Shown piece after piece: positions 1 to 14,342 of a stretch of 64,000 nucleotides of DNA (the first letter of the stretch is position 1; each line of letters begins with the position of its first letter). The notes beneath the pieces were generated by a model. It ran no database searches. It had not been told where the DNA came from and saw only the letters and a program-made list of their open reading frames with translations. The translations under genes were made by a program, and so were the position numbers. This stretch comes from Luidia sarsii (lineage: Eukaryota; Echinodermata; Asteroidea; Paxillosida; Luidiidae): positions 17,372,968 to 17,436,967 of the forward strand of contig OX465102.1 of assembly GCA_949987565.1 (NCBI GenBank), in the 5' to 3' direction.

Positions 1-257
1 TTTTTTTATTTTTTTATTGGACCATGGATCCTAAAAAGTCGGAACTGAAATTATAAGTCGGAATGTCAAAGTTCCAATGTCGGAATTCTGCCAAAAGTCG
101 GAAGAATCTCATCCCTGAAGAGTTGATACAGAGACGTTGAATTGGTAGTGGGGGATAAACACAGGAGTTGATACAGGGGTTGAGACAGGAGTTGATACAA
201 GGTTGACAAGGGAGTTGATACTGGGGCGACACCGGTTTTCAAAAGACGGTACGGTTA

Positions 258-2666
<2,409 letters not shown>

Positions 2667-5604
2667 GATCGTCCGCCGTATGCCCTGCAAGGCCAGCCGC
2701 TGGAATTTGGACAGACGTCTCACCGGTTCGGCATCATTCTCAGCCTCCAGTTTGAACAGGAAATGCTGGCAGACAAAGACGAGTAGCGCCGTGCACAGCT
2801 AGTCACATTATTATTCGATTTTGTTTTGATCAATACAATAGTTTTCAGATCGGGGGGGACGGGACAATGGCGCCCTTTTTCCCCCATTCAATTCATTAGA
2901 GTCGGACGCCCGGCGTCATGATGAGAGACTTTACACGTAGAATGCCGTTGCGGTGCCTGTGCGTAGTCTGGGTACCAGGCTGAATGGCTTTAAAGCTGCA
3001 ACGCGCTTCCTTTGGTTATTAAAATGCGTGTATTATTGTGGCAACTGGGTTTTCAGTGTTTCCACTTTAAGTTGGTAGACCTGTACGAGGTCTACACATA
3101 GTACAGAGGGGGCAAAATAATACGCTCTTGGGAAGTTGTAATATAATGCCCGAACTGAGAGTTTATTTGTAAGTTGGTTCCTTTCCAGAAATACGGTATT
3201 TCTTCTTGTTCAAGTTGTTGTCTTATTGTCCGCATTGGGGATTTCCTAAAACTAGGACAACCATGGGGACAACCTTCGAACATTTTTTTCTTTTTCAGAA
3301 CATGCTTCGATTCAGTGCGCAGGATAGGCCTACGGATATTCTGTGTTATTTCTACATGTATAAATTATTACTAGCTAGGCATATATACATGTATTTTATA
3401 TCTATTTCATTTTCTGGGATATCACAAGTAATGAATCACAAATAGAACAAATTACACAGTGACAAATAAAATCTGCCTTTGAGAAAGGTCCTGCTAGGAT
3501 CGAAACGTCTGACCCACTAAATTTTGAGAGTGACAAATAAACATAACAGATAACAATTAACAATATCCAATTAGCTCCAGCGGGATTACCCAAAAGAAAA
3601 AGAATTATGTCCAGGGGATATCCTAACTAATTGGAAAAACACTGTAACAGAGATTTATAATGAAACTCATATAATTATAGGCTACAGAATATTTTCAATA
3701 TTAAGGAGTTGTTCACGTAGGCCTATAATAAAAACAAAATACAATTATTGTAAATAATTGCAAAATTTATCTTTAAAAAGGGAAATTAAATTATAAGCAT
3801 AATCTTAATTAAACAAATATAATTAATGAGATTAAGTGAAATAAATAATTTGAATAAGATAAATGAGTTGAAATAACAGCCTGATAACTTTGACTGTTTC
3901 CTTTTTTTTTTCCTTTTTTTTTGATGTTTTATTTCTTTTTTTCAACATGGAATTAGGATAGAAATATCTGGGGAGGAAAATATAATAGAAAACTAGAGAC
4001 TGAGTGATGGGGGTCTAGACTGAACAGAATCACTGTAAAGAACTCCACAGCAGCAGATGTACCGAAATCTATAGAACTACTTCAGTTTCAGAATAAGGAT
4101 TCTGGCGTGAATCATCTGCAGATTGTTGGTTTATTTCGTAAGGAAACTGAACTGAATCATTCAAAATGAAACTGACTTAGGCCCATAGAGCTCTATAAAT
4201 AAACTAGAGTGCGCACTCCCCTATCAACGCGCGGTACGAACGTACGTGTGCCGACATGGACGCGCATCCGTCATTACCAAAGAGGTCAACTTCAGCTCGA
4301 AGTGCCCGGATGTCAGTAGCAATCGCGCGTAATTATGAATGGGAAAGTTGTAGCCGAAAGGTTGTGAATGCGGAAACTAAAATGTTATAGAAATGGTTTT
4401 TAGTAATGAAAGGAAAGGCCATCAATACCTCAAGGGATTGGCGAATTTTAATGTCCTACTTTCTTTTGTGGAAAAAAAATGGGATTAGTTTGCCCCATAG
4501 AGATCCATGCATTTGCACCTCTTTGGTAATGGCGTCGCAGTCCCCTTGTCGGCACGCGTCACGCGATGAGTGCGCACTCTAGTTTATTTATAGAGCTCCA
4601 TGCTTAGGCCTAATCTTGGTATTGTGCATAAAATATTTCCTTTCTTACATGTTTTATATAATTTTGTTTATCTTAAGCTCATTAACTGCCTTTGAGTGCA
4701 CTAGGCCTTATTTTTGATTTATTGACGATATTTCCCTGTACTGTACTAGGTTGTTTATCATGGTTATAATTATGCAAAATAATTACGTCTGCGATCTGGG
4801 GCTCAAGCTGTCGACCTCCCTGTAGCTGACCCATCAGGCGAACAACCAGACTAGACTTACCAGAGACAGAAGCAACAGTCTCATACACAAGGCCAGGAGA
4901 AGAGGTCTGCATGTGATGGCCTGGATGACCTAGACCTTTTTTTCCAAAGCGATCGGCTTAGGCTCAGGCTCTGGCTTTGTCTAACTCTTATCTGGTCTCT
5001 TCATCGATTTTATAGGCCTACAAAACTACATCACGTGAAAATGGAAGGCCATTAATAACGTGTTCTTTTTTAATGTTACACTTTAAAAAAAATAAAAACC
5101 TTCAACGTCAACAAAGTAGGTATACTCCAACCTGTGTTTTATGATTTTTGATAACAGAGCGGAACCCGGAGCCGATATCGCGGAAGCCCAATTATTCATA
5201 ACGCACGACATTCTTGAGTAGGGCGCCCTCTGCAGCCGATCAATCCGACCAACAGTGCTGACGCGCGTTCGATCCTAGGTTCTCAGTCCGTGCAGCGCAT
5301 AGATAATCTATGGTGAAGCGCTGTTTGCGGTCAGGTCAACAAACTGCGTATTTACGCGCGCGCGCGTACACGCTGTGCATGCACTGCATAGCCTCATGAT
5401 TAGCCTAGGGTCGATTCCAAAATTATTGCAAAAACACCTTTTGTTACGTCACAATAATTCACTATGCTGCGATCTAAACGCGTCGCCAGCGCAACTTTGT
5501 CGAATGTTAACCAACAAACCGCCAGCAATGCACACTCAGATCCAGTTTACAACTTTCGGTGTGAACACGTATTCTTCCTTTGCTGTGTTATTCACGAGCA
5601 CAAT
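2667..5604. other. Intergenic stretch between ANKRD10 and the kinase gene
   Basis: I see no convincing gene here. It holds one copy of the hammerhead-like repeat core at 3473-3532, A/T-rich sequence around 3650-3960, and the 419-bp inverted-repeat transposon at 4184-4602. A short frame on the minus strand at 4682-4912 contains a GKSS-like stretch but lacks a full Walker A motif and is not called. Confidence 0.6.
4184..4602. mobile_element. hAT-like MITE with ~85-100-bp terminal inverted repeats and 8-bp target duplication
   Basis: The left end, CATAGAGCTCTATAAATAAA followed by CTAGAGTGCGCACTC, is matched in inverse orientation at the right end. The inverted arms extend, with an indel, to ATTACCAAAGAGGT on the left near 4275-4290 and its complement near 4519. 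The element is bounded by CTTAGGCC at 4176-4183 and 4603-4610. An 8-bp target duplication is characteristic of the hAT superfamily. There is no transposase frame, so the element is non-autonomous. Confidence 0.8.
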
Positions 5605-8515
5605 ATGATTCGCTTTGACTCGGGATATCAGTCCACCAAATTCCGGTGAGTCCTGAAAATATATCATCGTTTTATATGAACGTGCATGCAGTAAATTCAA
5701 AATAATTTTCTGTTGAAATCATTTTATTAGGCCTAATAAAAAAATATTGCTAACACGGCCGCGTAAAGGTATAATAGGCTAGGCCTATCCCGTCATAACC
5801 GAGAGAGATTATTATGTGACCCGGCACAGCGACATAAGGAATATCCCACCAAAACGCTTTTCGAGTAAACAACGCCTGAAGTCAAAGTATCTTCTCAATT
5901 CGATAAAAAAAATCTTTTTGGGGGGTATTTTCGGAAAGGTAATGTATTGGAGGATATTATGTCCAAAGGATTTTTCCAAAATCCGTCTCTAAATGTTAAA
6001 AAGGGGGGATTTCGGGGGAGTGTTTGTGTACTGATTTCATGAAAATGTAAAGTTCCTGCCTTTTTGAATGGCCGCTTTCGAGGAGTTAGACAGGTGCTGC
6101 TATATTGTGTCTGGTACCAAATGAACGAGCGAAGTCCCCTTGTACAATGTACAACAAAGTTCACTCGGAAATAATTTTGATATCATTTGAAAGCTAATGG
6201 TATACTCTTTCACATTATTAGAAAATCTAAAAATCTCAAAAGTGGGGGTTATTTCTTATTATGCTGTGCCGGGTCACATAATTATGCTATTACTCAATGA
6301 TTTGACAAACACTACACTCTAAGTCTCGCTGTCCTCTTCATTTGTTCCTTCTCCGGTCTGATTATTATTTTTAAATCTCCTAAGATCCCCGAGCGTCTGC
6401 CGATTGGCGTCGCTCCACCCAGCGGTAGCAGCCCGCCGAGACGGCACGGCTATCTCACCCGGATGGCCACCGTTGGACATCCTAGATGAGGTGCGAGGTG
6501 TACCTCGCTATGATCCGGCCCATAACCAAGTCGTTATGGCAAACGAGGCTTTGGCTGAGAGCTGGCTCAAAAGGTAAGCAGTAAAAAATATTGAGTTTTT
6601 CTGTAAACGAACATATATAAATTGATAATGTCTAAGGTATGCCTGAATGAGTTCAGCTTGAGATAATCGTCTTTCAAGCTAAGTCGCTCCTTAGGCCTAT
6701 AATTATTTCTCACGAGTTCAGCAAAACATTAGAGCAAAAACTTAAACTTCTGCTGTATAGCCACTTGTAAGGCACGATATCATATCATAAGGAATATAGA
6801 TTTCACTCATTATTATCTAATTTATCATTCATTATTATCAGGTATTATCCCTCCTTACTCTGTGTACCAATCCCAGATCGAGTCAGCTTGTCTATCAGCC
6901 TGACATGCCAGTTGATTGCGGGGGCAGTAAGGGTACCTCATCCCCTGAAGAGAATGCCTCAACTCATCAACAAGCCCCTGTTAAGAGGAAGCCGTTGATG
7001 GCTCCTGGTGAGAGCCATCGCCTTCTCGACCCGTCCACGGTCCAAGTCCGCCCCGACCAACGGCCTTCACAGCATCCCACGAGGGTTGATCTCGTGAAGG
7101 AACCAACTGGGCACCTTGTACGGGCTGCAGGTGTTCGCATCTCTTACGAAATGGCACAGGACTTACAGGTACAGAAATCAATAGTCCGATTTGCTTCTAT
7201 TCATATTTACACAAGAATGTCTTGATATGTAAACATTGTTCAGAAGTCTCCATAATGTGAACGAGAGACAATAATATTGCCAAATTGTTATTACGTTTCT
7301 AATGGCATAGTATTAATTCTGTTCATGTTTCATTACTTTTCCTGATTCAGGTTCAGCCAGTCAATGCAATGAAAGTGCAACAGCCTTTCACTCAGCTTTG
7401 GAAGGCTAGTCCCAAGAACCCTCAAAGGTGAGACTTAAATCAAGTCGAATGGTTTGAGTCGTGACGATTGCACAAGTGCACTCGTTGACACAACATAATT
7501 ATTATACGCCAAAGACTTACGGATTTTCATCCTTTAAATTTCCAGTGGACAAATACCTGTCAAACAAAGTCCAAGAAGTCCCATCCCCACCCAGCCTCAG
7601 ACATCGACTCCTCAGCCGGCCTCCTCTGGTCCATTGCCAGCCATCGATAAAGATGACCTGAGCCCTGTCATGACCAAGAAGGGCAACTCCTACTCGGCGG
7701 TCAAACTCGGCAAGGGAGTCTACGGCCAGGTTGTCCTGATGCAGAGCCAATCGGACGGCACTCTGGTGGCGGTCAAGAAACTGACCAATGTCTGCCATCC
7801 AGGCCGGGCCACCGAGGCCTTCAGCAGAGAGACGCAGGCCATGAACGCTGTCTCCTCTAGCGATGCTTTCCCCAGGTTCCTGGGCACCGTGGATCGCTAC
7901 GCCTTCGCCATGGAGTTCCTTGGCAGCCAGGACAAGCGCTCGGCCTGGAGTGCCTACGAAATGTCCAATAAGTGGTCCAAGAGGATGACGTCAACGGAGT
8001 GGTTGAAAGTTTCCATAGACTTCACCAAGGGGCTCATGGATATGCATGAGGCAGGTTGGACGCACAATGACCTGCATAATAGCAATGTTATGGTCTGCCA
8101 AGATCCACAGACCAAAAACTGGCAGGGTAAAATCATAGATCTGGGATTTGCTCATCCTATTGATAACCCGCCTCCTCCTGAGCGTAAGACTCCTCAGCAG
8201 AAACGTCATTGTTACAAGCACTGCGCTCAGTTGGCGCCTGAAATCATTGAGGGCACCAGCCAATACAATACAAAAACAGACATCTACAGTCTGGGACAAC
8301 TGTTTCTGGATATTGCTCCACAGGGCCGCAATCTTTCTTGCCTGAAATCTCTGGGTAGGAAATGTACGCACAGGTTACCCTTTAACCGGCCTAATCTGGA
8401 CAAAGTTCTCCAGGAACTGACATATGTCTATACTACCCGTGTGAATAAACCCCGCAAACCAGGACTCTTGAAGACCTTGTTTCGGTCACTGAAGACTCGT
8501 TTCGGGCGACCATGA
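5605..8515 (+). CDS. Non-RD protein kinase with a proline/serine-rich N-terminal region
   Basis: Proposed exons are 5605-5645, 6385-6573, 6877-7168, 7351-7427 and 7546-8515, all with GT-AG borders and matching phases (522 residues). The first exon frame is open to an earlier ATG at 5464, so the start is uncertain by 47 codons. Residues 1-230 are low in domain signal and rich in Pro, Ser and Gln. The kinase domain (about 246-500) has GKGVYGQV (Gly loop), Lys277 in VAVKK, Glu295 in helix C, catalytic loop HNDLHNSN (Asp375, Asn380), DLG (Asp398), APE (430-432), TDIYSLG (Asp445) and a late Arg481. Catalytic residues are therefore present. The residue before the catalytic Asp is Asn rather than Arg, making it non-RD, and DFG is DLG. 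It probably phosphorylates Ser/Thr in the cytoplasm. I recognise no orthologue or named family. Confidence 0.85.
5816..6277 (-). mobile_element. GTGACCCGGCACA-type TIR element, long form, in kinase intron 1
   Basis: The ends are GTGACCCGGCACAGCGACAT and the inverted TTATGCTGTGCCGGGTCAC. Internal sequence is homologous to 39338-39773, including the segment containing TGGTACCAGACACAATATAG or its complement. It carries no transposase frame. The element lies wholly between exons 1 and 2 of the kinase gene. Confidence 0.8.
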
Positions 8516-9012
8516 GAGTCTATTGCCGCACTGCTTGAAGAACAAAGCTGAGAGTAGAGTCTAGCAGAGAGGACCTGTGAATATCTATGGCGTGCGATCA
8601 GAGCCTTGTGGATACCACAGGGATTACAGTTCGTCCTAGGACTAAATCTTGAAAAGAATTAGAGAATGGTTGACTTTTACGATGAGGAAGAAATGGAACC
8701 TGCGATTGAGCAGCGATCCTATGTAGGATGAGGGGTTGAAAAAAATAATCATTAAAATACAAATGTGGGGGAAAAACATATACAGCCCATTCAAGGCGTC
8801 TATCAAGACCGGAAAGAATCTAATTGTTCAAAATTATTAGTATAACTTTTTGATTCACTATAATGAAAGGCATATTTCTAGAACTTTATAAGACGATCGT
8901 GTTTCAGATCTTCACTTAAAGATGTATGTGATGCTGCATTTACAAAGCTGTGGATGATATTTTCAGAATCAGAGAAACTGAAAATGTACTAATAATGTTT
9001 CATAATACTTAA

Positions 9013-9115
9013 GGTGATATACAAAAATGTTGCAAACTGCTTACTGACTAAAGACTCCGCCTTTGAGAAAGGTCCTGCTAGGATCGAAACGTCAGGCCCA
9101 CTAAATTTTAAGGTT
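9013..9115. mobile_element. Hammerhead-like repeat, body and core in opposite orientation
   Basis: GATATACAAAAATGTTGCAA and the following bases are the inverse of the usual 3' body. They are joined directly to a forward core CCGCCTTTGAGAAAGGTCCT ending GGCCCACTAAATTTTAAG. It appears to be a deletion derivative of the head-to-head dimer form. Confidence 0.75.
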
Positions 9116-9584
9116 TCATAATACTGATAGCATTCTGTGTCAAAATTTACAGAAAAATATATTCTTGCTTTTTAATGCTGATCTCATAGGTTTTGGAACT
9201 AAAAAATCAAGGGTAATATGCAATTTTATTGTTCACATTATTTGTTAAGCAATATTGACCTTTGGATTCTACATGTAGTTCCTGAAACTTCATTAAAATA
9301 ATGAAGGTCTTTCCAGAAACACAAATATATCAGAGTCCTGTTTGTTTTTGTTATTGATAAACTTGAACTACCAGCTGAGCTACCCAGCCCTCGTGTTTGG
9401 GTCTTTTGTTCAAATAGTCCACTATCTCCAGATTTCTCAATAACTTGGCCTTCCCTCCAGGCCTAAAGCTGAATGACCCAGTAGGCGGTACGTGATGACA
9501 AATCTCAGCACATAATACTTGGAAAATCTAGCCTCAGCCTCCTCCTACACCAGATCCCCATCCGGATCCCCCATTAGGCATAAT

Positions 9585-9777
9585 TATAACGCAGTGGCTG
9601 TTGTTACGGCAGTCGTCCGTGTGGTTCCCTGACTTCACAGTATTTGTCAGGATGTTTAGCTCTTGGAACCAGACTATCAGCTAATAGACCGCTTCAACCA
9701 GCCTGCAATGCTGACGAAATACAATCAAGTCAGGAAACCACACGGACGACTGCCGTAACAACAGCCACTGCGTTATT
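9585..9777. repeat. Foldback element with ~50-bp inverted arms
   Basis: The arm at 9585-9636 (containing GTTACGGCAGTCGTCCGTGT) is the near-perfect inverse of 9726-9777, with about 90 bp between. No frame is present. It would form a strong cruciform or hairpin. Confidence 0.85.
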
Positions 9778-12700
9778 ATAAACACCCATGACAGTTGGAA
9801 TACAGCAGTCTCCTGACTACGGGCAGAGTACACACTACCGGAACGTTGAGTTACCGGCTCTTTTCAGAGCCACACTTCCTTCTCGAAAGAAAAGTGTAAC
9901 ATGGTGTCACCGCAAACCTTCCACTTAGTATTTCCACCATGCAAAATTCATTGATTAAGTCTTAGTCGACTATCGCTTCAGCTGTGCACCGGGTGGAGGG
10001 TCCAGGGCAGTGGCATTTACCTTCAAAGCATGTATCTGTACTTTAATTTCAAACGACTACAAAATGAAGAAAGTAGATAAGACAAAACTAGGCCTAAGTA
10101 TATAACATTTTCCTGACTATAAACTAGATTACCAATCATTTTCGACTTTGGTGCGTTTGTTTGCTGCGCTTGCTAATCATTATTAGGTGATTGGCATGAA
10201 ATTCACGGGCACGGCACTTTGACTGGCAATCTGATTTTACCAAGGAGGCTTTTCATGCTTCGGCATTTTTTTGGCGTTTGGGCAACGCTACTACTGAACT
10301 GGTCCCTATATTCTATTATGCAATATCACTATACTGCAGTTCTAAGAAGTGAAAAATCATGAAAAATTTGGACTTTTGGGGGAATTTTATTTTTGATAGG
10401 CTGCATTAGTAAAACATAATTATAGGCATATAGGGCCTAACATGATATTTCTTTGGGAGGGGCTGAATAAAAAGTCCAATAGGGCATTTTCACCAAAAGT
10501 TTTTATAACTGTTGATCAAAAGTAGGCTGATTATTGATGCAAAGCGAACTTTGAGATCATTTTGGAACGATAGTTTTAGTTCACCCTAACCTTCCAGCGG
10601 GTAACCGGCACCGGCTGATATAGACCTATCTTGGGCTTCGACCTATACGGCCTGAACTGACATGATTTTGCACCTGTTGACTTGAAAAGGGAGTTGCAGT
10701 TATATGCCACCAGCTACCATGATTATTTCTGACTTGGGCATGAACTATTAAATGACCCTGTTTTGACATGACTGAGAGTTCTGGTTGTGGCTAGGGCTCT
10801 GGCTGTTGCACCAATTTTGGCCGTGGTTAAGATCTTGATATAGAAATGTGTATTGCCTCCGCCTCTCACTTTGGGTAAGACCTAACACTGATTACAATCA
10901 GGCTATAGGATGTGCCTGGGCTACGATCGATATGGTGACCTGCGAATTTGACAGCCTATACGGGGCCCGGGCCCATAAAGTGTGGCTGATGAACGGCACG
11001 CCCGGCTAGTCAGGTGTTTTTTCTGGTAGGGCAAAGTGATAAGGTTACCAACTCCATGACCACCGAATGAATCGTGTTTTATGCTGTTACTTTTGCTCCA
11101 CTTGTTTGTATTTTTCTTTTTTATTGCAACTCATTTCAAGTATAATGCCTTGTGCCGTTTTTAATCTTTATTAATGTTTTCTTGAGGTCCATGAATCCAA
11201 GTTAAACCAAATCGGACGTCCAGCGTCACAGCTATGCTCCAAGATTTACAACTGATTCCGCTTGAGATGAAAAGACGTCACTGTCGACTCATATGCTCTA
11301 TACAAAACATTGGCAACATGAAAGTACATTATAGACATTATCACCCTGCGTCATGAAAGCTATCCGTCCAACACCAGATTCACACCTAAGCAGGTGTAGA
11401 ATCCAAGCATACCTACATATAGCTGTTGGCCTCAAACTATTAGACAGTGGAAAACTGCCCATCCAAACCAAAAACATGTGGTAAAACAATAAATCATCAC
11501 TCTTCCATGGAAGTAGATTTTTAGTGTTGGGATGAAATAAACACACTAATTTTACTTGGGCTGAGATAATGGCATTTTATTGATATACAAGTGTCTTGTA
11601 CAGATCTTGCTGTGCTACCCTAGTTGAAAGGTGGAGTGCGAGGAAAAGCGATGTGGCTGGGATGAAGGTAGCAGGAGAAGTGAGAAATAGTCTTAGTAGA
11701 AAGAATTATGAGATGTTGAGAAACAAACAAGTCAGAGTAGAATTTCCCTGAAAGAACGATGACTCATCATAGTCAGGAGTACAACACTGGACAGAGCACT
11801 GACCACTCAGGGTCATTGGTCAGCCTCACTGTGTAAAACAATGCTTGAGGCAGTGTACATGTAGGTCCAGGAAGTAGTGAGTAACAATTAAAAGAGATAG
11901 TGCACATGTGTATAAAACAATTACGTTGTGTATTATATGGAAATAAGGATATAGGGTATTGATCCACAAATTGGATATCATTAATTGATCATCGGGTTAA
12001 TAAATGCATAGGACCAAAGAATTTATTTATAAGAGGAAAAGATTACAATGCATATAAGTAAATACAACCTATGGAAATGTCTGTAATGAAACACTGACTA
12101 CTACTCATATCTATAGACGTGATACTGTGATGTCAGCAAAGATTATGAAGACCTCGAAACAGACTCTACATGGCCCGATGGTCCTTGCGGATCGTTGTGG
12201 GACATATGTAACTCGTCGTTAACTTCCACTTTAGCCACCCACTGCATATACACTAACCCCAGTAGTCATTTATAGCTGTGCAACTTATGAAAACGCGTAA
12301 ATGAAAGTATGGCTACTTCGCCAGGAGGAAATTAAAATGGAGCTAATTTGGTACTGTACGCTGGTTTACTATACGCGCCAGAAGAAAATAAAAGTGAAAA
12401 TAGATCGCGGCGGGCTTTCGCCTAAAGCTAAATATTTACCAGTGCTGCAGCGATCACCGTGGCTTACATATTGGCTGAATACTACTGCCAAACGGATCTA
12501 CCACGGCGACTGTGCAGCTGGATACTAGTGGTGGTGTGCTTGCTGGAGAAATGGCTTGAAGGGGCTGCCTTGGTGTGGCCTCGACCGTGTCTCGATGTGG
12601 AAAGTAAGGTGGAGCAATTGCGCAGCCACCTTTTATTAAGGCCAGTCCCTAATGTTATGCAATAACATAACTAAAAAAAAGTGCATGCCGACTTGGCTCA

Positions 12701-13003
12701 CACAAAAGGGCACAGAACACCAAAGAAAAGCGCTCGGGGAGAAACCAGGACAAATAAAGGACTACTATACAGTCATTGCCTCCGTATACTCATTACAGTA
12801 ACACCTGAAGCGCATCATTTAAAGATCGTGATATTTTATGACTCAGTACCGTGGTGATCGATCCAGTTTTTGCAGCTATGTCTTCACTCATTACCTCATT
12901 TCAGCAGTTTAACCATCAGATATGCATGTTTGACTAATTGTTACTAGGCCCTAGTAACTACTGCCTCCTTTCCTTGTTGTAGATTATACATATAAAAGTC
13001 TAA

Positions 13004-13175
13004 AAATTAGTGGGCCTGACGTTTCGATCCTAGCAGGACCTTTCTCAAAGGCTTCTCTGCCTTTGAGAAAGGTCCTGCTAGGATCGAAACGTCAGGCCCA
13101 CTAAATTTTAGATTTACATTTTGGTAATTTTAGTCAGTAAGCAGTTTGCAACATTTTTGTATATCACATATAAAA
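13004..13175. mobile_element. Hammerhead-like repeat, head-to-head dimer
   Basis: An inverted core (TTAGTGGGCCTGACGTTTCG onward) is followed after about 6 bp by a forward core and the usual 3' body ending TTTTTGTATATCAC. Both cores keep GATCGAAACGTCAGGCC or its complement intact. Confidence 0.85.
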
Positions 13176-13204
13176 GTCCTTTGCTATTAAAAGTATAAAT
13201 CTAA

Positions 13205-13378
13205 AGTTAATACAAAAACTGTTGCAAACTGCTCACTGACTATTTAAAAATGACCTGCAATACATAAATCTCAAAAATTAGAGGGCCTGACGTTTCGATC
13301 CTAGCAGGACCTTTCTCAAAGGCCTTTGAGAAAGGTCCTGCTAGGATCGAAACGTCAGGCCCTCTAACGTTTGAGATT
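13205..13378. mobile_element. Hammerhead-like repeat, second head-to-head dimer
   Basis: An inverted body (TACAAAAACTGTTGCAAACT) and core run directly into a forward core; the cores meet at AAAGGCCTTTGAGAAAGG. The flanking arms read AGAGGGCC rather than AGTGGGCC on both sides. This symmetric change shows the two arms evolve together or arise from one another. Confidence 0.85.
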
Positions 13379-14066
13379 AAAGCATAATTCTGAATCCGAA
13401 TTATCTCGACTTCTTTGGTTCGTCTCAAGACTAAATAATGATGGTTGTTTTTATTTCTGCTTGTGTTTTTTTTTCAGATTCTCGAGATGGAATTTGCCCT
13501 TGGACCATGACAGAGCTGCAAGGTGTCACGGACGACGACACCCGACAAAATTAATGTTTCGGGTCTGTGGCGACACAGGCTGCAATCTGCAGAGCCGACA
13601 CCGAGCTCGTGGATTGTTCACTTCCTCCCAAAGGGGTCTGTATTCACAGGTGGTCAGAGTGCTGACAACACTCGACACTTTGTATTCAAACCTTATGGGA
13701 CTCGTCCAAAGATTTCGCAGTGTTCTCTACGAAAGTGCCACTCCGTTTTCACCGAGTGGACGTAATAATGTTCCAGTCAGATGCGGCCTTGAGGTTTGTA
13801 CTGGACTTCCCTCATTTTGGGCAGTCATATTGAATGGTACGTCAACTTGCTGTGGGTAAGATAGAGGGAAATAGGTTCCTATACGGAAAATGGACAACCT
13901 GTGTACAATCCCTATGGGTCTCATCTATAGAACTCTGATTTGTTTTCCAAGTAAATAAACAGTTTTCATTAATTGAACCTATAATGAACTATCTAAGTGT
14001 GCACAGATTTTCGCGATAGAAATACCAAGGCCAGTTAGAGGGCTTTCAGAAGCACTAGCCATACAG

Positions 14067-14308
14067 GGGCCAATTTCATAGAGCTGCTTAAGCGTGCACA
14101 TCTGCTAAGCACGAAATTTCTCCCCTGGTTAAAACGAGATTGCCAACCGTATCTCACTTGATGCTTGTTGTACTTGACTCATATTCTACTATTGGTTGCT
14201 TCGTGTGAAATACAAGTGGAATTTTGGCTGGCAACCTGATTCTTTTGAGGATAATTATTCATGCTTAAGCAAATTTTGGTGCTTAAGCGGCTCTATGAAA
14301 TTGGGCCC
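14067..14308. mobile_element. Short TIR element (GGGCCAATTTCATAGAGC ends)
   Basis: The left end, GGGCCAATTTCATAGAGCTG followed by CTTAAGC, is mirrored at 14281-14308 (GCTTAAGCGGCTCTATGAAA then TTGGGCCC). The interior of about 185 bp has no coding capacity. It is a MITE-like element just downstream of the GPCR gene. Confidence 0.75.
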
Positions 14309-14342
14309 AGTATATAATCACATACACATATAATGGGCCTGA

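Larger units (their letters stand above)
8516..14066. other. Gene-poor stretch downstream of the kinase
   Basis: No gene is supported. It holds the kinase 3' flank, a hammerhead-like repeat with inverted body at 9013-9115, a foldback element at 9585-9777, a fragment near 10140-10280 resembling the interior of the 14067-14308 element, and two head-to-head repeat dimers at 13004-13175 and 13205-13375. Frames at 11298-11967, 12301-12665 and 13371-13859 have no family signature. Confidence 0.55.

Noticed and set aside
4682..4912. Minus-strand frame with SGKSSLVVRLMGQ, resembling a P-loop
   Set aside because: The full Walker A spacing (GxxxxGK[ST]) is not met, no second motif is present, and neither exon borders nor a homologous neighbour supports a gene. 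At best it is a fragment of a repeated ATPase-like element.
12301..12665. Overlapping plus-strand frames of 68-75 codons
   Set aside because: No domain, no signal peptide and no splice context; the composition looks random.
13371..13924. Plus-strand frame of 162 codons after a strong pyrimidine tract and AG
   Set aside because: It starts inside a hammerhead-like repeat. No family resemblance is seen in any frame and no partner exons are found.
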